NCBI GenBank assembly: GCA_034770075.1
Contig: CM068378.1
Coordinates: 45,412,508 to 45,476,507 of the forward strand
Direction: 5' to 3'
Origin: Aralia elata
Lineage: Eukaryota > Streptophyta > Magnoliopsida > Apiales > Araliaceae
DNA length: 64,000 nt
The notes beneath the pieces are model-generated. The model saw nothing but the letters and a program-made list of their open reading frames with translations. It was not told the origin of the DNA and made no database searches. The translations under genes and the position numbers were made by a program. Of this stretch, positions 1 to 10,354 are shown in pieces (the first letter of the stretch is position 1; each line of letters opens with the position of its first letter).

Positions 1-20
1 AAGGCTAACGTGGTTGCTGA
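1..20 (+). pseudogene. Chromovirus H pol, RNase H/integrase junction (left piece)
   Basis: These 20 bases read in frame as ANVVADA, the start of the conserved motif at the RNase H-integrase boundary of chromovirus polyproteins. The reading frame resumes at 14631-14636 with ALSRK, so this is the left flank of the gene that element A interrupted. The last five bases are A's target-site duplication. The rest of H's gag-pol lies outside the window. Confidence 0.8.
16..20. repeat. Target-site duplication of element A, left copy
   Basis: GCTGA lies immediately before the TG of the left LTR and is repeated exactly at 14631-14635 after the terminal CA of the right LTR. Removing element A and one copy restores the host pol reading frame, which confirms both element boundaries. 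Confidence 0.93.
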
Positions 21-3000
21 TGTGACGCCCCCAAATTCGGGTCTCCAAATACCCGGATTCGGTCATCACGATCCAATACAAACATTCACCTCGAACAGCA
101 TATGGTAACTAAAATGCGGAATATAATAAACATGCGTTGTTCATTACAAGGTGTTACTAATCCCAGAATACGAAAAACCTTAAACACTTACACAAATCCA
201 TACCCTAAATAAAAGTTAGGGTTTAAATTACATTAACAGAAATTAACTAAACGTAAATCTAAAATCTGCTGCATGAAGTCTATTACTTCATCTTTTCTTT
301 TCCTTTGTTATTCCCTGACGTCTCGGGTTTAGCTGCAATAAAGTCATGATATAGCAAAGTGAGCAACGAGTTTGCTCAGCAAGTTTGAAATACAACAATA
401 AGGATATATCATGATGAAGGGAATATAGGAAGAGATTTCAACAATAGAATGATCAGAAGCAATAACAATAAATGCTTTTAGAACAATTGATAGTCAAATA
501 GACTCTGAACAATAACTTCCAAAGGAGTCAATAGCTAGTTGACCCTCTGGTTACTGGCTACAGAATAAGTACTTGAGGGGATCAGCCTCGCGTACGCTAT
601 GTGTATGCATAACATTTAACTCTGCTATTTGTACCTTATTTACGGTACATGGGGTACTCCCCTATAATAAAGGGGGTGTTCATACAGTCTAAGAATCCTT
701 ACCCTCGATTGGTTCGGATAGCTTTTATAAATTTTCACGTACTTGTCTGACCGAACAAAGGTTCAGACTTAACTATGAATAGTTCGTGAATTTCAGAACT
801 TAGATTATTATACGAATTCAAATGCACAAGTGTGAATGTTAAATAATACAAAGGTGTGGAATAATTCTAAAAGCAATTAGACCACTTAAAGCATGCTTGG
901 AGATAAGATTCAAGCTTAAGGAACAACTTGCAATATATATACCTTTTTGCACGAATTAAAAATAATGCGTAAGGTTTAGAAATATTGCTCAATATAAAAG
1001 TTGAGTAAGATAGAACTTGCATTCAATATACTGAAAGAATAAAGTTAGGGAACTTGCAATATTTAAAGTTTCGGGATAGAGAACTTGCCTGTTTGCTCAG
1101 CTACAATTAAATCTTAGCTTTAATTACTTGACCTTGGATAACCTATCAGTTGGTAGAGTTGGTTCATCCATTAGCATTGCGTAATTATACCCACTTACGC
1201 TATTTATTTAGCAGACAAACAATTCACCATATATATTTAATTTCTGTCTAATCATTAGCTTAACAGAAATCAACTTAATGACCTTTAACTATTAAAATAT
1301 TTGATAGCTAATCATGATTACTGTTCTTCGAATGTTCAGATTATTACCCTTATCGTCTCTAAATATGGGTTAATAATCTTTATAAATTTATCATGGTTTA
1401 ATAGCAACTAAATACTAGTTGGTCACTTACTCAATTTTATTTATACTTAATTACTATATACCTTAGGGGTAATGGAGTAATTATTAACATTGTTCCTTAT
1501 TCAACATTACTTAATGTATTAATTCTACACACACTGACTTGCTATTAAATAAGCCTTAAGTGTTTATTATCATTATTTATTAAGGCCAAAAATAATTAAC
1601 TTATTAATCTCCCTCATACTTAATCATTATTTCATTAATGATTAAGTAATTGTTATCCGTATTAGCTTATTCATACCTAATTATTATTAATATTAATTAA
1701 ATAATAATTAAATATTTAGTACCTTTATTTATTAATAAAATAATAAATAATTATTAACTTTACCTATACTTAATTATTAGTTAGGATTAAATAATAATTA
1801 AATATTTATTATCTTTATTTATTATTTATGGACAAATAATAAATAATTATTAACTTCACTTATATCTAATTATTATTTAGGATTTTATAATAATTAAATA
1901 TTTATTACCTTTATTTATTAATAAATAATAAATAATTATTAACTTTACTTATACTTAATTATTAGTTAGGATTAAATAATAATTAAATATTTATTCCTTT
2001 ATTTATTATTTATGGATAAATAATAAATAATTATTTGTTAAACTTGTTCATACTTACTTATTAGTTAATATCAATCAAATAATAAATAAACATTTATTAT
2101 CTTTATTTATTATTAAATAATTAATAATTAATTTATTCACTTTATTCACATTGAATTGTTATCCAAATTAAATATTTACTACTTTTATTTATTATTCATT
2201 GATAATAATAATTATTTTATTAACTTTATTCATACTTAATTATTATTTAATATTAATAATTAAATATTTATAATCTTTATTTGTCATAAAAAATTAATTT
2301 ATTAATTTTACTTAGTTATTAGTTAATATTAATTAAATAATAATGAAGTAATACTTATTTTGTTAGTGTATCATTATGGTATTACAAAATAACAGTGCTA
2401 GGGTTCACATTATAACATCATTAGTAAATTCAACCACACACAGCACTTTACTCGAGTTATTAGGCCTAACGGACAAGTCGCCGAATTAACAGAAGGCCAA
2501 GCTACAAAATGGTCTCTCACAGACATTCTAACGAACACATGGTATGCATCCTAAAGCACTACACTGACCACATCGTTGAACCAAAAATCAACTGCCAGAA
2601 CCTATGGTTCTTCAGTGTACACCAGGTTCCCAATTAAAGAATCAACACAGTACAAATATCCCAATACAGAACCCAAACAATTCCCAAGCAATTACCAAAC
2701 CATCAGTCCCATACAGAGAAATAATTAACCCAACAAAGTATTTCGAAATTCAGAGGAACAATAACTCAATACAAAGAACTAACTACTTTCGATACAGAGA
2801 AGCAATTAACTTAATACTGAGAGTGTTTTAATGTGATACTATACACACAGTCGTCACTACCAATTTACTGCAAATAATTTATTTCAACAAAGTATCCAGA
2901 AACAATTTTCCCATACAGAGGAACAATTTATTCCATACAGTACCAAGGATCCCAAAATGCCAAGCACGGACAGGGGAAAGAAAAGAAAATCAACCCAAAG

Positions 3001-4307
3001 TGTCAACACCAAGTATTATACACCCAACACAATGTATTCCTATACAACCCAACACAAACTAGAAAATAAAACCATCACAGTCGCGATATATACCTTGGTG
3101 TAGACCGGTTTGCCGTCTTCCTCCTCCTACCGAAATAATCAGTGTAATGTTGGGGCATTTACAGACCAATTGCCTAACGAATTTTCTTTTTTTTTTCTTT
3201 TTGTGTGGCTCGCTCCTAGTTTGTACCCACAAAACTGAAATTGGGTTTAGGGTTTGGAGCTCTAATTTATAGACGAAATCGGTTACTCAATAAACCGGGT
3301 ATTACCCAAATCGGTTCCTTAAGACCCATCGGTAGGAGGGGTGAGCCGTCGACTGAGGGTACAAATCACCCATCAAACCTTGTGACTTGCCGGCAGTACC
3401 TTGAGCCACGCGTTGCTCCGGTCACGTCGCCGGTCGCTTAACCCCTTGGTCCGTTCGCTGAACTATCGGTCGCCCATGGCCTCCCTTGCTTCGCTTGCCT
3501 CGAATCTCGAACCACCCACTGGTCGATTCACGCTATCGCCGTCGCCTCCCTCTTGTCTCTCGTCTCTGATCGATTGGAGATTTGGGTTTGAATGATTGAG
3601 GGCTAGGGCTTAACTTTCCCGTCGTTGCTTGGCTGTCGATTTGAGCGTTTGGTTTAAGTTGGCTAGGTCTCAACTGGTCTAATGGTTTAGGGTTCAGATA
3701 ATACCCAAATCATTTTCACCGGTCAAGGATAATACCCCCACCATCGGTTCGACCCGACTGCAACGACCCAACCCGACTGGGCTACCCGGCTAGTAGGAAA
3801 GGAAATGGGCTTAACTTATCATAGCATTTGGCCCAACAGGAAATTAAAAATAGGAACTCAGCCCAATAGGAATTAAAAGGAAATTTGGGTTCGACTTTGA
3901 AGAAAAGAAATGGGCCAATCTAAATAAAAGATTAGTGACCCAATTTAAAATTAACCACATGGCATTTCTAATATTCTAAATTAAATAACTAAACCAATTA
4001 ATTAATTATTTAAAATATTTATCTTAACCATAATTCTTTATTCGAATTATTTAATCCGATAATGATAAAATTATTTATTAACTTCCCAATTTTCTTGCAA
4101 ATAAATTCTTAGGGTTAACTCACTAATTTATTTAAACTATCAGTGAGTCCCTTTAATGCACAGAAAATTATTGAACCACGTATTTATATAATTAAAATAA
4201 TAATACCCACATGGATCCAATTAAATATGAAAAAAAAATTAAAATAAAACGATCTTCATATATTAAAATAATTTAATACAATGTTTAGAAATTTCCTGGA
4301 CATTACA
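21..4307 (-). repeat. Element A 3' LTR
   Basis: This LTR matches 10355-14630 over its whole length, with roughly 1-1.5% differences by eye plus small indels. On the minus strand it starts TGTAATGTCC and ends GGGGGCGTCACA. Position about 1480-2350 is extremely AT-rich and made of degenerate units of about 90-97 bp. Position 3100-3780 is GC-richer and contains the promoter-like segment. Short open frames on the + strand here are non-coding LTR sequence. Confidence 0.95.
3264..3272 (-). promoter_or_regulatory. TATA box in element A 3' LTR
   Basis: Minus strand reads CTATAAATT, close to the plant TATA consensus. It is conserved at the equivalent place in the 5' LTR (13588-13596) and in element B (17195-17203). 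It is followed by CCAAACCCTAAACCC, which resembles a telo-box. Confidence 0.5.
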
Positions 4308-4320
4308 TCCTCTTCCCCTT
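4308..4320 (-). other. Polypurine tract of element A
   Basis: Minus strand AAGGGGAAGAGGA lies directly before the TGTAATG start of the 3' LTR. This is the expected primer site for plus-strand cDNA synthesis and confirms minus orientation. Confidence 0.9.
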
Positions 4321-4354
4321 ATAAAAATTCCGTCCTCGGAATTTCTACCTAAAG

Positions 4355-5871
4355 TTACCCAAATAACTGGGGGTAATTTGCTCTCATCTTCTCTTCGAGT
4401 TCCCACGTGGCTTCTTCCACTGCGTGATTTCTCCAGAGAACTTTAACGGAATGAATGGTTTTATTCCTCAGTGTCTGTTCCTTCCTATCTAGGATTTGAA
4501 CAGGAATTTCCTCGTATGATAAGTCCCTCTCGACTTGAATTGGCTCATGGGAAATAACATGCTTGTAATCTGGCTTATATGGACGTAACACTGATACATG
4601 AAACACGTTGTGGATGTGCTCAAGTTCAGGAGGTAATGCTACCTCGTACGCCACTTCACCTATTTTTCTTAATATTTCAAAAGGTCCTATGAACCTAGGG
4701 CTCAATTTGCCCTTCTTTCCAAAACGGATTTTCCCTTTCCAGGGAGATACCTTCAGAAACACAAAGCTACCAACTTCAAAATCTCGTTTCTAACGATGTA
4801 AGTCGGCATATTTCTTCTGGCGATCCTGGGCTGCTACTAACCGTTGTCTTATTACTTTAATGATTTCCACGGTTTGTTGTACCAATTCTGGTCCCAACAA
4901 CCTCCGTTAACGAACTTCATCCCAACACAACGGTGTTCGACACTTTCTTCCGTATAATGCTTCGTACGGTGGCATACCAATGCTAGCATGGTAACTATTG
5001 TTGTAGGCGAACTCTACCAGTGGCAAGTGATCGTCCCAGCTGCCACTTAAGTCCATCACGACTGCCCGGAGCATGTCCTCTAGAGTCTGAATTGTTCGCT
5101 CACTCTGACCATCTGTCTGAGGGTGATACGCCGTACTCATTCTCAACTGTGTTCCCAGTCTCTCCTGTAGACTTCTCCAAAAATTGGACGTGAAGCGCAG
5201 ATCTCTGTCAGATACAATAGACACCGGCACCCCGTGTTGCGATACTATCTCCTTCACGTAAAGTTTCGCCAACTGTTCCAACTTGTACCTGATCTTGATC
5301 GGTAGAAGTGGGCAGACTTGGTCAACCGATCTACGATCACCCAGATGGCGTCTAGACCCTTTTGTGTTATCGGGAGTCCTACCACAAAATCCATAGTAAT
5401 ATGCTCCCACTTCCACTCGGGAATCTCTAAGGGTTGCAATAATCCGCTCGGCCGTTGGTGCTCTGCCTTGATCCTTTGACAAGTTAAACACCGGCTGACG
5501 AATTCTGCCACTTCCCCCTTCAAATGCGGCCACTAATAATGTTGACGAAGATCTTGATACATCTTGGTGCTACCCGGATGTACCGAGAATCTCGTATTAT
5601 GGGCCTCCTGCAAAATTTCTTCCCTTAAGTCTGGTACATAGGGTATCCAGATCCTCCCCTCGAATCTCAGCAATCCTGCGCTGTCAATCTTGTATTTCGA
5701 TGCTTTTCCCTCCGATAATTGTTTCTTAATATCAATGCATTCTTCATCAAATTCTTGAGCCTCCTGTATCTTATCCAGTAGAGTCGGACCCGCCGTTACA
5801 GTAAACAATTTATTGTCCGCCTCCATTAGATACCTAACCTCCAGTTCCAGACGTTCAAAGTCCTTTACCAA
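4355..5871 (-). pseudogene. Element A integrase and chromodomain-like tail, broken
   Basis: This is the 3' part of pol and continues the 5878-8892 reading frame after a stop. It contains the HHCC zinc-binding region (RFSVHPGS, CLTCQ), the catalytic core (TMDFVVGLP, IVSDRD, GQSERTIQ giving D, D and E) and a C-terminal module with ILDRKEQ...VLW...EEATWE...YPQLF, typical of chromovirus group II chromodomains. Lesions against copy H are: TAA at 5878-5880, TAG at 5533-5535 where H has Trp, a frameshift near 5300, TAA at 4907-4909, and TAG at 4790-4792 where H has Gln. With this many breaks it cannot make integrase. The chromodomain would normally guide insertion into heterochromatin. Confidence 0.9.
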
Positions 5872-5877
5872 TTCCTC

Positions 5878-8800
5878 TTAAACCGTCAGCTGCATCAATT
5901 TCACCTTGCCTTTCCTGCTTAAGGCATCAGCCACTACATTTGCTTTGCCCGAATGGTACAGAATTTCACAGTCGTAGTCCTTGATCAATTCTAACCATCG
6001 GCGTTGTCTCATGTTCAGATCCTTTTGAGTGAAGATATATTTCAGACTTTTGTGATCCGTATATATCTCGCACTTCTCACCGTATAGGTAGTGCCTCCAA
6101 ATCTTCAAGGCGAAAACTACCGCTGCTAACTCCAAGTCATGAGTCGGGTAACCCTTTTCATAGTCTTTCAGTTGACGTGATGCGTACGCCACGACCTTGC
6201 CATGTTGCATCAGTACACAGCCCAGACCTTTGTGTGATGCATCGCTATACACTACGAAACCCCCAGTGTTGTCGGGTAAGGTCAACACTGGTGCTTGGCT
6301 AAGTCTCTTCTTCAACTCCATGAAACTCTCCTCACATTTTTCCGACCAAACGAACTTAACTGTTTTTCTGGTGAGGTTAGTCAATGGCGATGCTATCTTT
6401 GAAAAATCGTGTATGAATCTTCGATAGTATCCCGTTAATCCCAAGAAACTCAGGATCTCTGTGGGTGTCTTTGGTTGTTCCCAATTGATAACCGCTTCTA
6501 CTTTAGCTGGATCCACCGAAACACCATTCTTGTCGATGACGTGACCCAGAAATTGCACCCTCTGCAACCAAAACTCACACTTAGAAAACTTCGCATATAA
6601 TCTCTCCCTCCTGAGAGCTTCCAACACAATCCTTAAATGTTCAGCATGTTCCTCTACCGTCCCTGAATACACCAGAATGTCATCGATGAATACGACTACG
6701 AACTTGTCCAAGTACTGCTTGAATACTCTGTTCATCATATCCATGAATGCTGCTGGTGCATTTCTCAATCCAAAAGACATTACCAGAAACTCGAAGTGCC
6801 CGTAACGAGTTCTGAATGCAGTCTTCGGGATATCTTCCTGCCTCACCTTCAGCTGATGATAGCCTGTTCTTAAGTCGATTTTTGAAAAGTATTTAGCTCC
6901 CTTAAGTTGATCAAATAGATCATCAATCCTAGGAAGCGGATACCTATTCTTAATCGTAACTTTGTTCAACTCCCGATAGTCGATACACAGTCTCATCGAA
7001 CCATCTTTCTTCTTTACAAACAGAACTGGCGCTCCCCATGGGGACACGCTTGGTCTGATGTAACCTTTATCTAACAGTTCCTGCAGTTGCACCATCAACT
7101 CTTTCATTTCTACCGGTGCCATTCGATACGGCGGCTTTGATATTGGTGCGGTTCCCGGTGCCAAATCGATAACGAACTCGGTTTCCCTATCCGGCGGCAG
7201 TCCCGGAAGTTCATCGGGAAAGACATCAGTGAATTCTCTCACGATTGGTATTTGACCCATTTCATCCCCGACCTGACGAGTATCGACCACATGGGCCAAA
7301 TAACACTCGCAACCTTTCTTCAGTAATCTCCTTGTTTGCATCATAGTAAGACAACAAGATGGTTTTGGTGACTTGCTGCCATAGAATACCACCTTCGACT
7401 TATTAGAAGTCTTTAGGTGTACACATTTCTTCTTACAATCAATGACTGCTCCGTGAATTGATAGCCAATCCATTCCCAAGATTACGTCAAACTCTCCCAG
7501 TCGAATTGGTATCAAATCCACATTGAGCTTAAATCCTCGTAATTCAGCACAACAATTCCTATGAATGCATTCTACGGGGATAATTTCCTTGTTTGCTACT
7601 TCTACGTTCATAGGGTGTTCTAACTTTTCACAAGGTACATTTAACTGACTAGCAAATTCTTCGGAAACAAAAGAGCAAGTAGCACCCGAATCAAATAGCA
7701 CATATGCATTTATATCATTGATTGGGATGATACCTGACACCACATCTTTGGATTCCATGGCATCTTGCACAGTCATGTTGAACGTGCGGGCTGTTGGCCT
7801 GTTGGCTTGACTGGCTGGTGGCCCGTAGTTCAACCGGTTGCTGTTTCCACTGTTGTTGTTGCTTCGGTTGCCACTCCCAGCGTCGCCCTTCCTCTTCGGG
7901 CAATCCTTGATCTGGTGGTCAGGTGATCCACAGGAAAAACATCCTCCCTTTGGCTTATTCTGACATTGGGGTGCCATATGCCCCGGTTGTCCACACCGGT
8001 AACAAACACTCTTTCCCTTCATGCACTCTCCGGTGTGGTTCTTGCCACAATTACTGCACATACCTGGCTTCTTCACCTCCCCTCCTGATTTGTTTCCCCC
8101 AGAGGACTGACGCTTGACCCATTTCCATTTGTTGGGGTTACTGCCCCCGCTGCTTCCTGCCTTCGGGCCCTCATGTCCCTTCTTCTTCTCTTGATTGTAT
8201 TTTACCAGGGCCTCACTGCCACCCTCTGCAATGATCGCCCTCTCCAATAATTCTGCAAATGTCTTGATTTTCAATACCGCAACAGAACGGTATAACCATG
8301 GTTTCAACCCTTGCTCAAACCTACGAGCTTTCCTTTCCTCCGTGTTGACTTGGTGAGTTGCAAACCGTGCCAACTCATTAAACTTAGCCGCGTACTCAGC
8401 CACGGACATGTTTCCTTGTTTTAGTTCCAGGAACTTGATCTCCATCTCTTGCTTCATGCTCTCCGGAAAGTAATTCTCCAAGAACATCTCCTTAAAGCGT
8501 TCCCATGCGACAATGCCTCCTTCCACTCGGCCCCTATTGGCCTTCCACCAGTAGTTTGCCTCGCCCTTTAACATGAAGGTAGCAAAGCTTGTTTTTTGTT
8601 CCTCCGCCACCCTTGCTACCTCGAAGACCTTTTCTATCTCCTCGATCCAGGTCTGCGCTTCGATGGGGTTAAGAGTTCCCTTGAACTCGGGTGGTCCAAC
8701 CATTTTCAAATCCTTAAAATTTGCCAGATGATGCGCTGGCTCGGCTGCTGCTTGGGTTCCTCCAGGTGGCGGTCTTGATTGCATGGCTTCCGCCAACATC

Positions 8801-8892
8801 TCCGCGAACATCCTCATTGGATTGGTTTGGTTTCCAACCTCACTTTCTGATTCTTCAACCTGTCGGTTTCGTGGTCGTCCTCTTGGCGGCAT
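5878..8892 (-). CDS. Element A gag-protease-RT-RNase H polyprotein (1004 aa)
   Basis: One open frame holds the first two thirds of a chromovirus polyprotein. Gag covers about residues 1-240, with the capsid motif KGEANYWWKANRG near 109. Three CCHC knuckles lie at about 279-331. The aspartic protease has LFDSGAT at about 399-405. Reverse transcriptase spans about 560-760, with the catalytic FIDD at about 735-738. RNase H has VVYSDASHKGLG near 868 and ends at VADALSRKGK. The frame starts at MPPRGRPR and ends at a premature TAA just past RNase H; integrase follows in the same frame. Expected products are the particle protein and the replication enzymes, acting in cytoplasmic particles. Without its own integrase the copy would need help from another element. 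Confidence 0.93.
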   Translation of the reverse strand: MPPRGRPRNRQVEESESEVGNQTNPMRMFAEMLAEAMQSRPPPGGTQAAAEPAHHLANFKDLKMVGPPEFKGTLNPIEAQTWIEEIEKVFEVARVAEEQKTSFATFMLKGEANYWWKANRGRVEGGIVAWERFKEMFLENYFPESMKQEMEIKFLELKQGNMSVAEYAAKFNELARFATHQVNTEERKARRFEQGLKPWLYRSVAVLKIKTFAELLERAIIAEGGSEALVKYNQEKKKGHEGPKAGSSGGSNPNKWKWVKRQSSGGNKSGGEVKKPGMCSNCGKNHTGECMKGKSVCYRCGQPGHMAPQCQNKPKGGCFSCGSPDHQIKDCPKRKGDAGSGNRSNNNSGNSNRLNYGPPASQANRPTARTFNMTVQDAMESKDVVSGIIPINDINAYVLFDSGATCSFVSEEFASQLNVPCEKLEHPMNVEVANKEIIPVECIHRNCCAELRGFKLNVDLIPIRLGEFDVILGMDWLSIHGAVIDCKKKCVHLKTSNKSKVVFYGSKSPKPSCCLTMMQTRRLLKKGCECYLAHVVDTRQVGDEMGQIPIVREFTDVFPDELPGLPPDRETEFVIDLAPGTAPISKPPYRMAPVEMKELMVQLQELLDKGYIRPSVSPWGAPVLFVKKKDGSMRLCIDYRELNKVTIKNRYPLPRIDDLFDQLKGAKYFSKIDLRTGYHQLKVRQEDIPKTAFRTRYGHFEFLVMSFGLRNAPAAFMDMMNRVFKQYLDKFVVVFIDDILVYSGTVEEHAEHLRIVLEALRRERLYAKFSKCEFWLQRVQFLGHVIDKNGVSVDPAKVEAVINWEQPKTPTEILSFLGLTGYYRRFIHDFSKIASPLTNLTRKTVKFVWSEKCEESFMELKKRLSQAPVLTLPDNTGGFVVYSDASHKGLGCVLMQHGKVVAYASRQLKDYEKGYPTHDLELAAVVFALKIWRHYLYGEKCEIYTDHKSLKYIFTQKDLNMRQRRWLELIKDYDCEILYHSGKANVVADALSRKGKVKLMQLTV

Positions 8893-9322
8893 GTTTGGAT
8901 AAGGAAAATCCGCTGACTTTTACCTATAGTTTTACATTTTACACAATATGTCATAAAAATCAGCAATCAAGGGTAAAATATCTATCAACACATTTGATTT
9001 AAGTGAAACATCTGCATTTATATTCATATACCACTGTTTTTGTTACAAGACTAAACCTGTGGCATACTTCTATAAATGCGCCACTACATGCCCTACCCAT
9101 CACTAAATATTTCCCCTAAGTCAAAAGTGGGGAATCCTAACCTTCCATCCCTCAAAACACAAAAGTTGGGGTTTAACTGCTACCCCAAGTCTAAATACAA
9201 TATAAAGTTTCACAAATCAAACATGAATACGTCCCTAATATAACAAAAGGTGGGACTGACTGAACTAAAGACAAAGTAACCATCATCTCAAGTCACTGCA
9301 TGTCATGACGGATCCGAGCCTG
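8893..9322 (-). other. Element A spacer between extra ORF and gag
   Basis: This 430-bp non-coding stretch separates the extra ORF from the gag start. The matching stretch in B (21268-21659) is clearly similar, so it is a constant part of the family. I see no convincing gene in it. Just before the gag ATG it holds a GGTAAAAG sequence that could act as a splice donor. Confidence 0.6.
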
Positions 9323-10123
9323 CTAACCAGAGAATGCTCCATCCCCTACCCTGCGATGAACTGAGCGGCTAGACTCGCCTGCCTCAGACCAGGGCCTCCT
9401 GTAGGCTGCGTCTAGGGCATATCCTAGGGTCTCAATCCTCACCGCCCCAGCCTCTAACCGGTCCTCCAATAGGTCAACTCTACTTGCTGCTCTGACCCAG
9501 GCGTCCCTCACTCGGACATTCTCAGCAACCTCTAGCCCAATCTCGAACTTCATGGCCTCCTGCTTGGCCTTCAGGTGGGCGATCTGCAGATCCCTCTGCT
9601 CCAGCCTCTCTCTCAACTCAGCATTTCGGGCCACTAGTTGATGTAGCAGTGGTCTGATCTGCTGCGCTGAGGACTCGTAGCCCTGCAGCTGCACCTTCGC
9701 CACTCCCAAGTCATGATCGAGCTGATAGGCCAGGTCTCTATACTGGTCCTCTCGGATCTGGTGGGTCTGATTCTGCTCCTCTAGGTAAGCTATCCGATCC
9801 TCTAGCTCCTCGGTCCTGCTGGTCAGTCCCTCTATAATATCGTCGGCAGTGGACCCTATGCCATCCACGTAAGCAGGTGGCTCCTCTCCCTCGGCCTCGG
9901 GATCCTCCCCCTCAGCATCTGAGTCCTGACTGCCAGACCTCATAACTCTACCTATCACCGGCTCTGGTAGCTCCCTCTGGTAGTCCTCTTCCGGCTCGGA
10001 CTCCTCCAGCGGTACCCCTGGGGCAGTAGGAGCATATCCCACCAGCTGCTCAGCAAACACTGGAATATCTATAAATACCTCCTCCTCCTCTCGGGCTCCA
10101 CTGGTCTCCCCTACGGTAGCCAT
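9323..10123 (-). CDS. Element A extra ORF between 5' LTR and gag: acidic coiled-coil protein (266 aa)
   Basis: An intact 266-codon frame in sense orientation, 231 bp inside the 5' LTR and 430 bp before gag. About residues 10-95 are very acidic (EEEE, EESEPEEDYQ, DAEGEDPEAEGEEPP). About residues 100-240 are rich in Glu, Leu, Gln and Arg in a heptad-like pattern (EELEDRIAYLEEQ, ARNAELRERLEQRD), predicting a long coiled coil. The end is basic and Ser/Arg-rich. No enzyme motif, zinc knuckle or membrane segment is visible. Copy B keeps the same protein frame with many substitutions and one nonsense change, which supports real coding function. I do not recognise a named family. A structural or RNA-binding accessory role is a guess from composition. 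The ATG follows a TTTGTAG that could be a splice acceptor. Confidence 0.75.
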   Translation of the reverse strand: MATVGETSGAREEEEVFIDIPVFAEQLVGYAPTAPGVPLEESEPEEDYQRELPEPVIGRVMRSGSQDSDAEGEDPEAEGEEPPAYVDGIGSTADDIIEGLTSRTEELEDRIAYLEEQNQTHQIREDQYRDLAYQLDHDLGVAKVQLQGYESSAQQIRPLLHQLVARNAELRERLEQRDLQIAHLKAKQEAMKFEIGLEVAENVRVRDAWVRAASRVDLLEDRLEAGAVRIETLGYALDAAYRRPWSEAGESSRSVHRRVGDGAFSG

Positions 10124-10354
10124 CCTACAAACACACGAAAACTAACATTAGTACAGCAATAAAATATATTCATTGAAGAAATGAAATTATATTTCATTGG
10201 GTACTACTCGACTCGATGAATTCCCCAATTCATCAAAACCACATATGATAAATCTCCTCGATTTATCTTCTAATACTCAATACGAGTTTACTATGAAGGT
10301 TATATCCTAGGTTTTGCGATCTAAAGTTTATAACCTACAGCTTTGATACCAACC
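10124..10354 (-). other. Element A 5' untranslated leader
   Basis: Short leader between the 5' LTR and the extra ORF. It contains the primer binding site at its LTR end and a pyrimidine-rich tract ending TTTGTAG just before the ORF start codon. The same layout is found in B at 20205-20436. Confidence 0.7.
10340..10351 (-). other. Primer binding site of element A (tRNA-iMet)
   Basis: Minus strand TGGTATCAAAGC lies three bases inside the 5' LTR end (GTCACA). It matches the plant initiator-Met primer site TGGTATCAGAGC except for one G-to-A change. Confidence 0.88.

Noticed and set aside
3401..3595. 64-codon + strand frame, conserved in both LTRs of A
   Set aside because: Both LTRs are near-identical by descent, so conservation carries no weight. 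It lies antisense to the element, in promoter-like sequence, with low-complexity composition.
10340..10351. Sequences resembling the 3' end of tRNA genes at primer sites
   Set aside because: Only the last 12-19 tRNA bases are matched, next to LTR ends. These are primer sites, not tRNA genes.
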